Source: Zetaproteobacteria bacterium
Lineage (GTDB): Bacteria > Pseudomonadota > Zetaproteobacteria > Mariprofundales > Mariprofundaceae
Assembly: GCA_021545595.1 (NCBI GenBank)
Contig: JAJRVG010000130.1
Coordinates: forward strand, 1-10,405
Reading direction: 5' to 3'
Length of the DNA: 10,405 nucleotides
Below, one piece after another: positions 1-7,864 of this stretch (its first letter is position 1; every line of letters starts with the position of its first letter). The notes beneath the pieces are model-generated. The model worked only from the letters and a program-made list of their open reading frames with translations, searched no databases and was not told the DNA's origin. Made by a program: the position numbers and the translations under genes.

Positions 1-209
1 TCACGATCACTCTGTATCACAGGGCATCTGGTTGCGTGTAGCAACAGGCGGCGAGGCGTGATGCCGAGTCGAATGTTTTCCGGTGCAACATTGGCATCAT
101 CCAGCAGTTGTTCCACTGCTTTTTTAAGAGCGTAGCCCATACGTGGTGCTACGCCGGCAGGAATCTCTTCAACACCGATTTCAATAAGTAGTGGTAATGA
201 ATCAGACAT
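1..209 (-). CDS. glyS: Glycine--tRNA ligase beta subunit, N-terminal part (runs off left edge)
   Basis: This is the first 69 codons of the beta subunit of the tetrameric (alpha2beta2) bacterial glycyl-tRNA synthetase, which attaches glycine to tRNA-Gly in the cytoplasm. The protein starts MSDSLPLLIEIGVEEIPAG and continues to an ITPRRLLLH segment; the early (L/I)EIGxEEIP stretch followed by TPRRL is typical of GlyS N-termini. The ATG at 209-207 is preceded by an AGAGG Shine-Dalgarno at suitable distance on the minus strand, which supports this start. It lies 63 nt downstream of glyQ on the same strand, the usual glyQ-glyS order, so the two are very probably co-transcribed. Only the N-terminus is visible, so the tRNA-binding regions cannot be assessed. 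The family call is firm because of the adjoining glyQ. Confidence 0.93.
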   Translation of the reverse strand, partial: MSDSLPLLIEIGVEEIPAGVAPRMGYALKKAVEQLLDDANVAPENIRLGITPRRLLLHATRCPVIQSDR

Positions 210-272
210 GCTGGCCTCTTCGTATTGAATCAAACCCATGGATGAGTGGCCTTGATGCGGTCAAATCGGCGC

Positions 273-1130
<858 letters not shown>

Positions 1131-1303
1131 TGTAGTATCATGCTCCCGAAGCGTTTGGCGGAAGCTTAGCTTCGCTTGTGCCTCTTCGCTAGAAATCTAT
1201 GCAAAGAACGCATTGTTAAATATTGAGCAGGCGTGATGTGACTCACGGAACGGATCGGTTGCCGCACGAACAATCACGCTTTGTTGGCAGCATTGCCTGT
1301 CGA

Positions 1304-1310
1304 GAAGGAG
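1304..1310 (+). promoter_or_regulatory. Ribosome binding site that fixes the start of the CNB-domain gene
   Basis: GAAGGAG lies 6 nt before the ATG at 1317. A second in-frame ATG at 1311 directly abuts it and is too close for normal initiation. An in-frame TTG at 1281 has no comparable site. The start is therefore placed at 1317. Confidence 0.75.
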
Positions 1311-1316
1311 ATGAGC

Positions 1317-1787
1317 ATGGACATTAATTTCGAGTGGCTTGAAGATCATATTTTTCACCGGCATCTGGATGCGGATGAGCAGGACGTATTGGCGCAAGCC
1401 ATACTTATTTCTGAATTCAGAAAGGGGGATATGTTGATTGAGGAGGGTGAGCATAGTGATGGTCTCTATCTTCTCTATTCAGGGCGTGCAGGAGTTTTGC
1501 ACGATAGCCATGGGGAAAAGGTCCGGGTCAGTGAAGTGGGAGCAGGCACGCAGTTGGGTGACATGGCAATCTTTGATGATGAGCCTTCCAGTGCTACGAT
1601 CACTGCGCTTGGAGAGTGCGTTGCATACAAGCTTCCACGTCAGGTGCTGGGAAATTTGATGGCTGACCACCCTGATATGGCCAGGGATATTATGATGAAC
1701 ACCATTCGGCAGTTGGCAGGCATTATTCGTAATATGAACAGATCTAATGCCTATACACAGCAGTATATCTATGGCCGTAGAGTTTAA
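1317..1787 (+). CDS. Small stand-alone cyclic-nucleotide-binding-fold protein (CAP_ED/CNB domain)
   Basis: The 156-residue protein is little more than one cyclic-nucleotide-binding (CRP effector-type) beta-roll. Residues about 28-60 form the early strands (FRKGDMLIEEGEHSDGLYLLYSG, with the glycine turns of the fold). Residues 78-95 (TQLGDMAIFDDEPSSATI) form the phosphate-binding cassette region, and the C-terminal part from about 108 is helical. There is no DNA-binding helix-turn-helix, so it is not a CRP-type transcription factor. In cAMP-binding members the cassette reads roughly G-E-x-A-L...P-R-(A/S)-A-T, the Arg and Glu contacting phosphate and ribose. Here the matching residues are Asp82 and Ser91, so canonical cAMP or cGMP binding is doubtful. 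Such proteins often sense something else or act through protein contacts; the ligand and role here are unknown. It is monocistronic: divergent from glyQ and followed by a terminator. Confidence 0.88.
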   Translation: MDINFEWLEDHIFHRHLDADEQDVLAQAILISEFRKGDMLIEEGEHSDGLYLLYSGRAGVLHDSHGEKVRVSEVGAGTQLGDMAIFDDEPSSATITALGECVAYKLPRQVLGNLMADHPDMARDIMMNTIRQLAGIIRNMNRSNAYTQQYIYGRRV

Positions 1788-1815
1788 AGTTTCCTTCTGA
1801 GTCTGCTTAGATGAC

Positions 1816-1840
1816 AAAGGCCCTGCGCTGCGGGGCCTTT
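1816..1840 (+). terminator. Hairpin terminator after the CNB-domain gene
   Basis: A perfect 8-bp stem, AAAGGCCC (1816-1823) and GGGCCTTT (1833-1840), closes a 9-nt loop 28 nt after the stop codon. The 3' arm ends in only three T and is not followed by a longer T run, so efficiency is uncertain. The A-rich 5' arm could let it work on the opposite strand too. It separates the CNB gene from the membrane-protein/acyl-CoA-synthetase pair. Confidence 0.75.
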
Positions 1841-1910
1841 GCAATGATTGGTCAGAACCGGCTTTCTCAGCTACTCTTTTGGAATCCATCTGGACGTCAT
1901 ATGTGCCAAA

Positions 1911-1920
1911 GGGGGGGGGG
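1911..1920 (+). promoter_or_regulatory. Run of ten G at the ribosome binding site of the membrane-protein gene
   Basis: Ten consecutive G occupy positions -16 to -7 relative to the ATG at 1927, exactly where a Shine-Dalgarno would sit. No AGGAGG-type site is present, so the G-tract (preceded by CAAA) is the only purine-rich candidate. Homopolymeric G-tracts are prone to slippage, and a length change here would alter SD-start spacing, not the reading frame. That it varies in the population is inference. Confidence 0.6.
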
Positions 1921-1926
1921 ATTGCA

Positions 1927-2928
1927 ATGAATCACCACTATTTTCAACCCGATCAGTGGCTGGGAGCTGCCCGAAACGCCCTGAAACCGCGCGTATTAAC
2001 AACCATGGCACTATCCATCTCCATTGCTGTAGTAGCCTACGGCCTCTTTAATGTGGACGGTGAACTAACCTTTGGAGCTATTCTTCTCCATTTTATTGGC
2101 GGCATGGCCGCACTCTTCTCTCTGTTGTTTGGCCTGACCGCCCTTGCTCATCAACTCCATTGCCAGATCGAAGATGAGTTTATGCCAAATACCATTGAGG
2201 CCTGTAGATTTGCATGGAGCAGGGCCCAGTCGATATTAATGCTGCCACTATGGGGAGCCGCTGTTCTATTCACACTGATTCTTGCAGAGATGGTGGTGTT
2301 GGCACTGGCGAATATACCGGGTCTTGGTGTGGTCTGGCTCGCATTGATTGGCGTGCCGCTACTGCTTTTGAACAGTGTGGTGGCTATCGGACTGGTCCTG
2401 GCACTGTTTAACATGGCTGCCCGTGTGGCGATCGCCGATACGGATGCAGCATCCCTGAAAAATGATCTATGGAGGCTCATCAAAGAGCGCCTTCCCGAGC
2501 TGCTGATCTATAATCTGGGAGGTGTGCTGGTCTCTCTGTTTATGGTAGTTCTGGTGCTTTCGCCGCTCTGGCTGGGGGCGGAGATCACACTTGGATTGGT
2601 GGACTATGTAGCCCATGACCCTCTTATGCGTTCCTACGATGCCACAGGCTTCTGGGGAGGGATTGCACATCTGGTCGGACTGGTAATGTTCGGACTGCTG
2701 CTTGCCGCTGCAGCCAGTGTTCCGGGTGTTGTGATTACACAGATGACTCTGCTGGTACATTTGGAACTGGCTTCGGATGATCTGAAAAACACCTCTGTTG
2801 AAGAGAAAGAGAGTAAAGCTTCTCCTAAAAAAACACGTAAGCGCAGAGTGAAAAAGAAGACACGGGCAGGCAGCCGGGAAGGGGGCGTGTCCGACGCTGT
2901 AGAGGATAAGCAGCATGCAGATAACTGA
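1927..2928 (+). CDS. Multi-spanning inner-membrane protein of unknown function with a basic C-terminal tail
   Basis: I do not recognise this 333-residue protein. Hydrophobic stretches suitable for membrane helices lie at about residues 24-42, 48-74, 103-128, 132-162 (probably including a re-entrant turn after IPGLG), 192-214 and 248-275, giving roughly six spans. Between spans 4 and 5 lies an amphipathic soluble segment (170-191). The C-terminus from about 285 is hydrophilic, with a dense Lys/Arg block at 301-313 (KKTRKRRVKKKTR) and then an acidic end. Such a tail would lie in the cytoplasm by the positive-inside rule and might contact RNA, acidic lipids or an acidic protein. The start at 1927 (MNHHYFQPDQW) is chosen because the next in-frame start upstream (TTG 1879) would place the G10 tract inside the coding region. 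Its last 14 nt overlap the start of the downstream acyl-CoA synthetase, so the two are translationally coupled and may act together, for example on membrane lipid; that link is inference. Confidence 0.85.
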   Translation: MNHHYFQPDQWLGAARNALKPRVLTTMALSISIAVVAYGLFNVDGELTFGAILLHFIGGMAALFSLLFGLTALAHQLHCQIEDEFMPNTIEACRFAWSRAQSILMLPLWGAAVLFTLILAEMVVLALANIPGLGVVWLALIGVPLLLLNSVVAIGLVLALFNMAARVAIADTDAASLKNDLWRLIKERLPELLIYNLGGVLVSLFMVVLVLSPLWLGAEITLGLVDYVAHDPLMRSYDATGFWGGIAHLVGLVMFGLLLAAAASVPGVVITQMTLLVHLELASDDLKNTSVEEKESKASPKKTRKRRVKKKTRAGSREGGVSDAVEDKQHADN

Positions 2929-4678
2929 AACTATTGCTGACTGCGCGAGTCTCCCGGAGGCTTTTTTCCGGCAGGTTGAACAGGGTGCGCATCGTCCTGC
3001 TCAGTGGGAACGCCGCAGCGGGGAGTACATGCCAATCACCTATCAAATGCTTAGTGATAGAGTGAAAAGGGTTGCGTCGGGTCTGATGCGTGCGGGTATT
3101 AAGCCGGGCGATCGTATCGCACTATTAATGGAGAACCGCCCTGAATGGGCTGTCATTGATTACGCTATCCTCTCCATCGGAGCGGTAACAGTTCCTCTAT
3201 ACTGCTCCTACAGGCCACAGGATATTGCTTATGTATTGAAGGATTCCGGTGCTTCTGTTGTTTTCACTTCGGGGGGCAACCTGCTTGGCCACCTTAAAAG
3301 TGCACTGGTTGACTCTAAAGCAATAAAGCAGATTTATGCTTCCGATGATCAGGGTGATGATGAGTTGGTTCACAATCTCACGGAGCTTGAAGATGGTGAT
3401 GTTGATGAAGAGCGGCTGCAGCGACGATTGGACAAGATTAATCGTGATCAGCTGGCAACGCTTGTCTATACCTCTGGCACGACGGCCAACCCGAAAGGGG
3501 TCATGCTCACGCACGGTAATATTTTGACCAACCTTGAAGCTGTTCCTGCCGTTATTGCGCTGCTGCGTGAGGAGCGGCTGCTCTCATTTTTACCGCTGGC
3601 ACATACGCTGGAGAGAACCGGTGGGCACTTTTTACCTTACTCTAATGGGGTCTCGGTTGCTTTTGCTGAGCGTCCGGACACCGTTGCTAAGAACCTTGTT
3701 GAAGCAGAGCCGACCATGATGATGACCGTTCCGCGTATGCTTGAGGTGATTCGCAATAGAATTTTAGCTCAGGTCTCGAAGCAGTCACCGTTGAAACAGA
3801 AGTTGTTTCACAGTTACTTTGATTTGGCCGGAAAAGAGAGGCCGGGTCCGGTAGATGCACTGTTTCTAAAACTTCTGGATAGGCTGGTGGGTGAAAAGGT
3901 TCGTGGTCGTTTTGGGGGTAAACTTCGCGTGCTTATCTCCGGTGGCGCACCACTTAGTGTTGAGGTGGGGAAGTTTTTCGAAACGCTGGGACTGCCTGTG
4001 CTGGAGGGGTATGGCCTGAGTGAATCTGCCCCGCTTCTTGCTGTGAATCCATTGCATGGCCGACGCATAGGAACTGTTGGCCTGGTAGCCAAAGGTGTTG
4101 AAATCAGGATCGCTGAAGATGGTGAAATTATTGCTCGCGGCGGCAACATCATGCCCGGCTATTGGAAAAACAGAAAAGCGACCAAAGAAGCACTGATTGA
4201 TGGCTGGCTGCATACCGGTGATATTGGTGAGTTTGATAAGGACGGGCACCTCAAAATTACTGATCGGAAAAAAGATATTATTGTTAATTCCGGTGGTGAA
4301 AATGTTGCGCCACAGCGTGTGGAAGGGTTGCTGGTTGCTGAACCACTGATTGAGCAGGTGGTGATCTATGGGGATCAGCGTCCCTACCTGGTTGCTATGG
4401 TGGTGCCAAATCAGGAAGCGTGTGCTGCATGGGTGGAGGAGTCCGGTATGCCCAAGTCCGAATGGCAGGAGCTGGCAGCTTCAGACATACTCCGCAAACA
4501 TATCCAGGGTCTGATTCAGCAGCATCTAAAGCCACTGAATTCCCATGAACAGGTCAGACGCATCTATATTCAGACCGAACCATTTACGATTGAAAATGAT
4601 TTTTTAACACCGACCATGAAGCTGAAACGCAGGATAATTTATCAGCATTATGCTGAAGTTTTTGAGTCTCTTTACTAA
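2915..4678 (+). CDS. AMP-forming long-chain acyl-CoA synthetase (FAA1/FadD15-like)
   Basis: This is an ANL-superfamily adenylating enzyme of the long-chain fatty acid:CoA ligase type, which activates a fatty acid with ATP to acyl-AMP and passes it to CoA. The 587-residue length matches the COG1022-type family (about 600). Visible core motifs in order are the phosphate loop at 185-195 (YTSGTTANPKG), the A5 motif at 365-370 (GYGLSE), the A7 aspartate at 434-436 (TGD), the hinge at 450-454 (DRKKD), NSGGENVAP at 458-466, and the C-terminal catalytic lysine region at 565-572 (TPTMKLKR). All key positions are intact, so it should be active. The ATG at 2915 has a GAGG about 9 nt upstream and overlaps the preceding gene by 14 nt. 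Chain-length preference cannot be read from sequence. Alternatives within the family (bile acid or aromatic acid ligase) are less likely because of the TPTxKxKR ending. Confidence 0.93.
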   Translation: MQITETIADCASLPEAFFRQVEQGAHRPAQWERRSGEYMPITYQMLSDRVKRVASGLMRAGIKPGDRIALLMENRPEWAVIDYAILSIGAVTVPLYCSYRPQDIAYVLKDSGASVVFTSGGNLLGHLKSALVDSKAIKQIYASDDQGDDELVHNLTELEDGDVDEERLQRRLDKINRDQLATLVYTSGTTANPKGVMLTHGNILTNLEAVPAVIALLREERLLSFLPLAHTLERTGGHFLPYSNGVSVAFAERPDTVAKNLVEAEPTMMMTVPRMLEVIRNRILAQVSKQSPLKQKLFHSYFDLAGKERPGPVDALFLKLLDRLVGEKVRGRFGGKLRVLISGGAPLSVEVGKFFETLGLPVLEGYGLSESAPLLAVNPLHGRRIGTVGLVAKGVEIRIAEDGEIIARGGNIMPGYWKNRKATKEALIDGWLHTGDIGEFDKDGHLKITDRKKDIIVNSGGENVAPQRVEGLLVAEPLIEQVVIYGDQRPYLVAMVVPNQEACAAWVEESGMPKSEWQELAASDILRKHIQGLIQQHLKPLNSHEQVRRIYIQTEPFTIENDFLTPTMKLKRRIIYQHYAEVFESLY

Positions 4679-4761
4679 ACAATAAACTCGTGTAAATGCT
4701 GCTTTTGACCCAGGGCAGGCATTTGAACCATGGCTGATAAAACCCTTTCAGGTGTGCGTTG

Positions 4762-4781
4762 TGGCTAAAATAGCCATTTTT
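4762..4781 (+). terminator. Intrinsic terminator after the acyl-CoA synthetase
   Basis: TGGCTA (4762-4767) and TAGCCA (4771-4776) form a perfect 6-bp stem with an AAA loop, followed at once by five T (4777-4781). It lies 84 nt after the stop codon and is the natural end of the membrane-protein/acyl-CoA-synthetase transcript. Confidence 0.6.
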
Positions 4782-4792
4782 ACTACTTTTTT

Positions 4793-4821
4793 TTGACAAT
4801 ATCGGCTGAACCTTCAAGCAT
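4793..4821 (+). promoter_or_regulatory. Possible sigma-70-type promoter for the M23 peptidase gene
   Basis: A perfect -35 hexamer TTGACA lies at 4793-4798, at the end of a T8 run. At the standard 17-bp spacing the -10 position (4816-4821) reads AAGCAT, which matches TATAAT at only three positions. The location, just after a terminator and about 60-90 nt before the TTG start at 4883, fits a promoter, but the poor -10 keeps this tentative. Confidence 0.28.
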
Positions 4822-4831
4822 AGGTTTTTTT
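4809..4831 (+). terminator. Second, weak terminator-like hairpin upstream of the M23 gene
   Basis: AACCT (4809-4813) and AGGTT (4822-4826) can pair around an 8-nt loop, and the 3' arm runs into a seven-T tract (4825-4831). The stem is short, so it is a weak candidate. It may be a back-up to the terminator at 4762. It overlaps the possible -10 region, so it and the promoter call compete. Confidence 0.28.
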
Positions 4832-4870
4832 GGTACTTCAGTGGCCATTTCTTATGGCTGAGTGAGGTGC

Positions 4871-4876
4871 AGGGAG
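4871..4876 (+). promoter_or_regulatory. Ribosome binding site supporting a TTG start
   Basis: AGGGAG stands 6 nt before the TTG at 4883. The next in-frame ATG (4985, residue 35) would start inside the membrane segment and has no such site, so TTG is preferred. Confidence 0.6.
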
Positions 4877-4882
4877 CAGTGA

Positions 4883-6214
4883 TTGCAACAGGATTTTGCC
4901 AGCAGAATTGTTCAGGAGAATGCACGCCCTTGCGTACCGAGGCGGCACCCTTCGTCCAGGGCAGCTTTTTCGGTTAAGCCGATCATGCTGGGTGTGGCTG
5001 GTTTTGTGGCTGGCACCTTTATGCTGACGCTGTTGCTGGTAGGAAACCAGGTGGATGCAAGCGTACCTGTAACACAGGAAGAGTGGCTTGCAGTTAAAGT
5101 GGAAGGGCAGCCGAAGAGTCAGCATTTAAGGAAGGTTATTTTGAAACCGGGTGATGCTGCAGCGACTGCACTGGGAGAGCTTGGTTTTCCATTTACAGAA
5201 GTGATACGCATGAGCAGAGCATCAAAAGAGATCTATTCGCTGAAGAAGGTACGTGCCGGGCAGGTATTTTTGCGCATGGATGAAGATGCCAGAACCCATG
5301 TTTATTATGAGATGGATAGCCAGCGTCGTCTGCACCTTTTTATCTCTGAGGGTGAAGGGTGGCAGGCAGAACTGCAGCAGCGTGCTGTTCAAAGCCGTCA
5401 GGTGAGAGCATCAGGTGTGATTCAGGATTCACTTTTTACTGCTGCAGTTGAAGCAGGCATTGATGAACGCACTACGATGAACCTGATAGATATTTTTGGG
5501 TGGGATGTTGATTTTGCCAGAGACCTGCGGTCAGGCGATAGCTTTTCAGTGCTCTATGAGGAGTATTTTGATGATCAGGGGAGGATGCGCAGTAGTAAAA
5601 TTCTGGCAGCCGAGTTTGTGAATCAGGGTAAAATCTACAGGGCTGTTCGCTATGAACTGGCCAATGGCAGTGTGGAGTATTTCACGCCTGAAGGTCGAAG
5701 TATGCGTAAGACCTACCTGAAATCTCCGGTAAAATTTTCACGTATTTCCTCGCGTTTCTCCAGAAGCAGGAAGCACCCTGTGCTGGGGTACAATCGGGCA
5801 CATCGGGGTGTGGATTATGCCTCAGCAAGCGGCACCCCAGTCAGGGCCATTGGTGATGGTCGTGTGGTCTATGCTGGTCGGAAGGGTGGATATGGTCGCT
5901 TTGTAAAGATTCGGCATACCAATTCAGCACATTCAACTGCTTATGCACATCTACGTAGTTATGGCCGGGGGATCAAGCGTAACAAACGTGTGAAACAGGG
6001 ACAGGTTATTGGTTATGTAGGAATGAGTGGCCTGGCTACAGGCCCGCATCTGCATTTTGAGTTTCGGGTTCATGGCAGGGCTGTAAATCCGCTGGCTGTA
6101 AAACACGCCCCTGCAAGGCCGGTTCCCAAAAAAGAGTTGGCACAGTTCAGGCAAGTTGCATCGAACATGCTTAATCGGCTATCGGCACCACTGCTCGCTC
6201 TGGTTTGGGAGTGA
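4883..6214 (+). CDS. Membrane-anchored M23 (LytM-type) peptidoglycan endopeptidase
   Basis: This is a zinc metallopeptidase of the MepM/YebA type, expected to cut peptide cross-links of peptidoglycan in the periplasm. The 443-residue product has a short basic cytoplasmic tail (1-33), one hydrophobic helix at about 35-54 acting as signal anchor, and a LysM/OapA-like segment at about 80-135 (LKPGDAAATALGELGF... KKVRAGQVF). A linking region extends to about 285, followed by the M23 domain (about 295-405). The metal and catalytic residues are all visible: H307 and D311 (HRGVD), H356 (YAHL), and H389 and H391 (GPHLHFE). It is therefore not one of the degenerate M23 activators such as EnvC or NlpD. 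It starts at TTG with a good ribosome binding site. It precedes the Kdo/LPS-transport genes on the same strand after an 88-nt gap, so an envelope role fits; co-transcription is possible but not shown. Confidence 0.92.
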   Translation: MQQDFASRIVQENARPCVPRRHPSSRAAFSVKPIMLGVAGFVAGTFMLTLLLVGNQVDASVPVTQEEWLAVKVEGQPKSQHLRKVILKPGDAAATALGELGFPFTEVIRMSRASKEIYSLKKVRAGQVFLRMDEDARTHVYYEMDSQRRLHLFISEGEGWQAELQQRAVQSRQVRASGVIQDSLFTAAVEAGIDERTTMNLIDIFGWDVDFARDLRSGDSFSVLYEEYFDDQGRMRSSKILAAEFVNQGKIYRAVRYELANGSVEYFTPEGRSMRKTYLKSPVKFSRISSRFSRSRKHPVLGYNRAHRGVDYASASGTPVRAIGDGRVVYAGRKGGYGRFVKIRHTNSAHSTAYAHLRSYGRGIKRNKRVKQGQVIGYVGMSGLATGPHLHFEFRVHGRAVNPLAVKHAPARPVPKKELAQFRQVASNMLNRLSAPLLALVWE

Positions 6215-6302
6215 CCCGGGTGTCTTCCCTTGCTCAGGCTCTGATATCACATCATGCTTGGTTGCGATCATGACGATTCACAAATAACGGGCGGTTCATT
6301 TA

Positions 6303-7274
6303 ATGGCACAGGACAGAGAAGCGTGGCTGGTTAAGGCTCGTAAAGTTTTAAATATCGAAATCGAATCGCTCTCGCTGCAGAGGGATTCACTTGGAGACGA
6401 GTTTACAGAAGCCGTTGCGACTATTCTTGAGTTGCAGGGGAGACTGGTTGTTGTAGGCATGGGCAAATCCGGAATTATTGCCAGAAAAATTGCAGCCACT
6501 TTTGCCTCTACAGGAACTCCCGCCTTTTTTGTCCATGCGGCAGAAGCCCAGCATGGAGATCTGGGTATGATTACCCGACATGATGCTGTTCTAGCGCTCT
6601 CCCACAGTGGTGAGACGGATGAAGTCTGCGGACTGTTGCCCACCATCAAGCGTTTGGGGGCTACCCTGATCGCAATCACCGGCAAACCGGATTCCACACT
6701 GGGCCGCTATGCAGATATTGTCCTTGAGGTACCTGTTACGCAGGAGGCCTGCCCGATGAATCTTGCCCCAACGGCCTCAACAACGGCAGCGCTCGCGTTG
6801 GGTGATGCCCTGGCGGTCGTTGTTCTGAAACAGCGTGGCTTCAGGGAGGAGGACTTTGCCCGGGTACACCCGGCCGGAAGCCTGGGCCGTAAGCTGATGC
6901 GGGTGGCCGATGTCATGCACAGAGGTGATGAACTCCCTCTGGTTCCCGTATCTGCTTCGTTGCGTGATGCGATTGTCTCCATGAGCAGACACAGGCTTGG
7001 CATCACCGGTATTTGTGAGCATGGCCAACTCGTTGGATGTCTCTCAGATGGTGACCTGAGAAGGGTGATGGAGTCGGGTCATATTGATCTGGAGGCAGAT
7101 GTCACTCTGCTGATGCACCCCTCACCACGTACCATTGAGGCAGATCACCTGGCCAGTGAAGCGGTGCGCGTGATGGAGGAACATAAGGTGACCGTGCTCT
7201 TTATTACGGACAGCTCTTCTGTGCCAACAGGGGTAGTTCACATGCATGATCTCTTAAAGGCGGGTGTAGCATGA
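6303..7274 (+). CDS. kdsD: Arabinose-5-phosphate isomerase
   Basis: KdsD converts D-ribulose 5-phosphate to D-arabinose 5-phosphate, the first step of Kdo synthesis for LPS inner core. The 323-residue length matches the family (E. coli KdsD is 328). An N-terminal SIS sugar-isomerase domain (about 40-175) shows VVGMGKSG (50-57), the HAAEAQHGDLG loop (78-88) with conserved Glu81 and His84, and SHSGETDE (100-107). The AxVHPAGSLGRKL segment (186-198), containing conserved His189, leads into two CBS domains (about 204-260 and 268-321). The KpsF and GutQ paralogues share this architecture; position next to kdsC supports KdsD. The ATG at 6303 has only a weak GGGCGG-like site upstream. Its end overlaps the kdsC start by 4 nt (ATGA). 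Confidence 0.95.
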   Translation: MAQDREAWLVKARKVLNIEIESLSLQRDSLGDEFTEAVATILELQGRLVVVGMGKSGIIARKIAATFASTGTPAFFVHAAEAQHGDLGMITRHDAVLALSHSGETDEVCGLLPTIKRLGATLIAITGKPDSTLGRYADIVLEVPVTQEACPMNLAPTASTTAALALGDALAVVVLKQRGFREEDFARVHPAGSLGRKLMRVADVMHRGDELPLVPVSASLRDAIVSMSRHRLGITGICEHGQLVGCLSDGDLRRVMESGHIDLEADVTLLMHPSPRTIEADHLASEAVRVMEEHKVTVLFITDSSSVPTGVVHMHDLLKAGVA

Positions 7275-7843
7275 GCCTGTCATATGATGATTTTCCAGTG
7301 CGGAAAGGCAAACAGATCAAAATGCTGATTCTGGATGTTGATGGTGTAATGACCGAGGGCAAGGTTGAAATGGATCATAACGGTGAGGAGTCAAAGGCAT
7401 TCAGTGTTCGTGACGGTCACGGCATCAAAATGCTACAGCGTGCAGGAATTAAGGTTGCGATTCTGACAGGCCGCACCTCCCGGGTGGTTGAGTGCAGGGC
7501 ACGGGATCTGGGTATTGATCATGTTGTCCAGGGTTCGCTAAGAAAAGCTGATGGGATCAGGCAGTTGTGTGAAGAGGCAGGAATTGATGCTGATGTTTGT
7601 GCTTACATGGGCGATGATATTGTTGATCTGCCAGCGATGGCTGCCTGCACGCTCACGATGGCCCCATGTGATGCGGACCGGAGTGTCCTGAAGCGTGTGG
7701 ATTGGGTTTCTGCATATGCAGGTGGACGGGGAGCCGTCAGACAGGCATCTGAGGGGCTGATTCTGGCTACGGGGTGTTGGGAGAGAGTGATCACAGAGGC
7801 TTATGGATTAACTCCTGAAGATTGCGGTTGGCCACGAGTCTGA
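7271..7843 (+). CDS. kdsC: 3-deoxy-D-manno-octulosonate 8-phosphate phosphatase
   Basis: KdsC is a HAD-superfamily phosphatase that hydrolyses Kdo-8-phosphate to Kdo in the cytoplasm. The 190-residue product is the size of E. coli KdsC (188) and lacks a cap domain, as in the C0 subclass that forms tetramers. HAD motifs in order are DVDGVMTEG (22-30; nucleophile Asp22 and acid/base Asp24), ILTGR (64-68; Thr66), the lysine at 92 (SLRKADG), and MGDDIVDLP (113-121; metal-binding Asp115 and nearby Asp116). The C-terminal GGRGAVRQ (151-158) matches the loop that reaches a neighbouring active site in this family. The start overlaps the kdsD stop as ATGA, so translation is coupled. Confidence 0.95.
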   Translation: MSLSYDDFPVRKGKQIKMLILDVDGVMTEGKVEMDHNGEESKAFSVRDGHGIKMLQRAGIKVAILTGRTSRVVECRARDLGIDHVVQGSLRKADGIRQLCEEAGIDADVCAYMGDDIVDLPAMAACTLTMAPCDADRSVLKRVDWVSAYAGGRGAVRQASEGLILATGCWERVITEAYGLTPEDCGWPRV

Positions 7844-7864
7844 ACAGAATATATTTGAGCCATT

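Noticed and set aside
1281..1316. TTG at 1281 or ATG at 1311 as start of the CNB-domain gene
   Set aside because: The GAAGGAG site at 1304-1310 has correct spacing only to the ATG at 1317; the extra residues are not part of the fold.
1879..1926. TTG at 1879 as start of the membrane-protein gene
   Set aside because: No ribosome binding site, and it would translate the G10 tract as glycines; ATG 1927 follows the tract at normal spacing.
2467..2916. 149-codon minus-strand frame within the membrane-protein gene
   Set aside because: Cys/His/Ser-rich composition without a domain, typical of an antisense shadow; the plus-strand frame has clear membrane helices.
4730..4768. 12-codon frame (ATG to TAA) ending in the terminator stem, as a possible leader peptide
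   Set aside because: No Shine-Dalgarno, no promoter before it and no regulatory codon run; probably chance.
4584..4925. 113-codon minus-strand frame spanning the 4679-4882 gap
   Set aside because: Overlaps conserved coding sequence at one end and the terminator; no recognisable domain or ribosome binding site.
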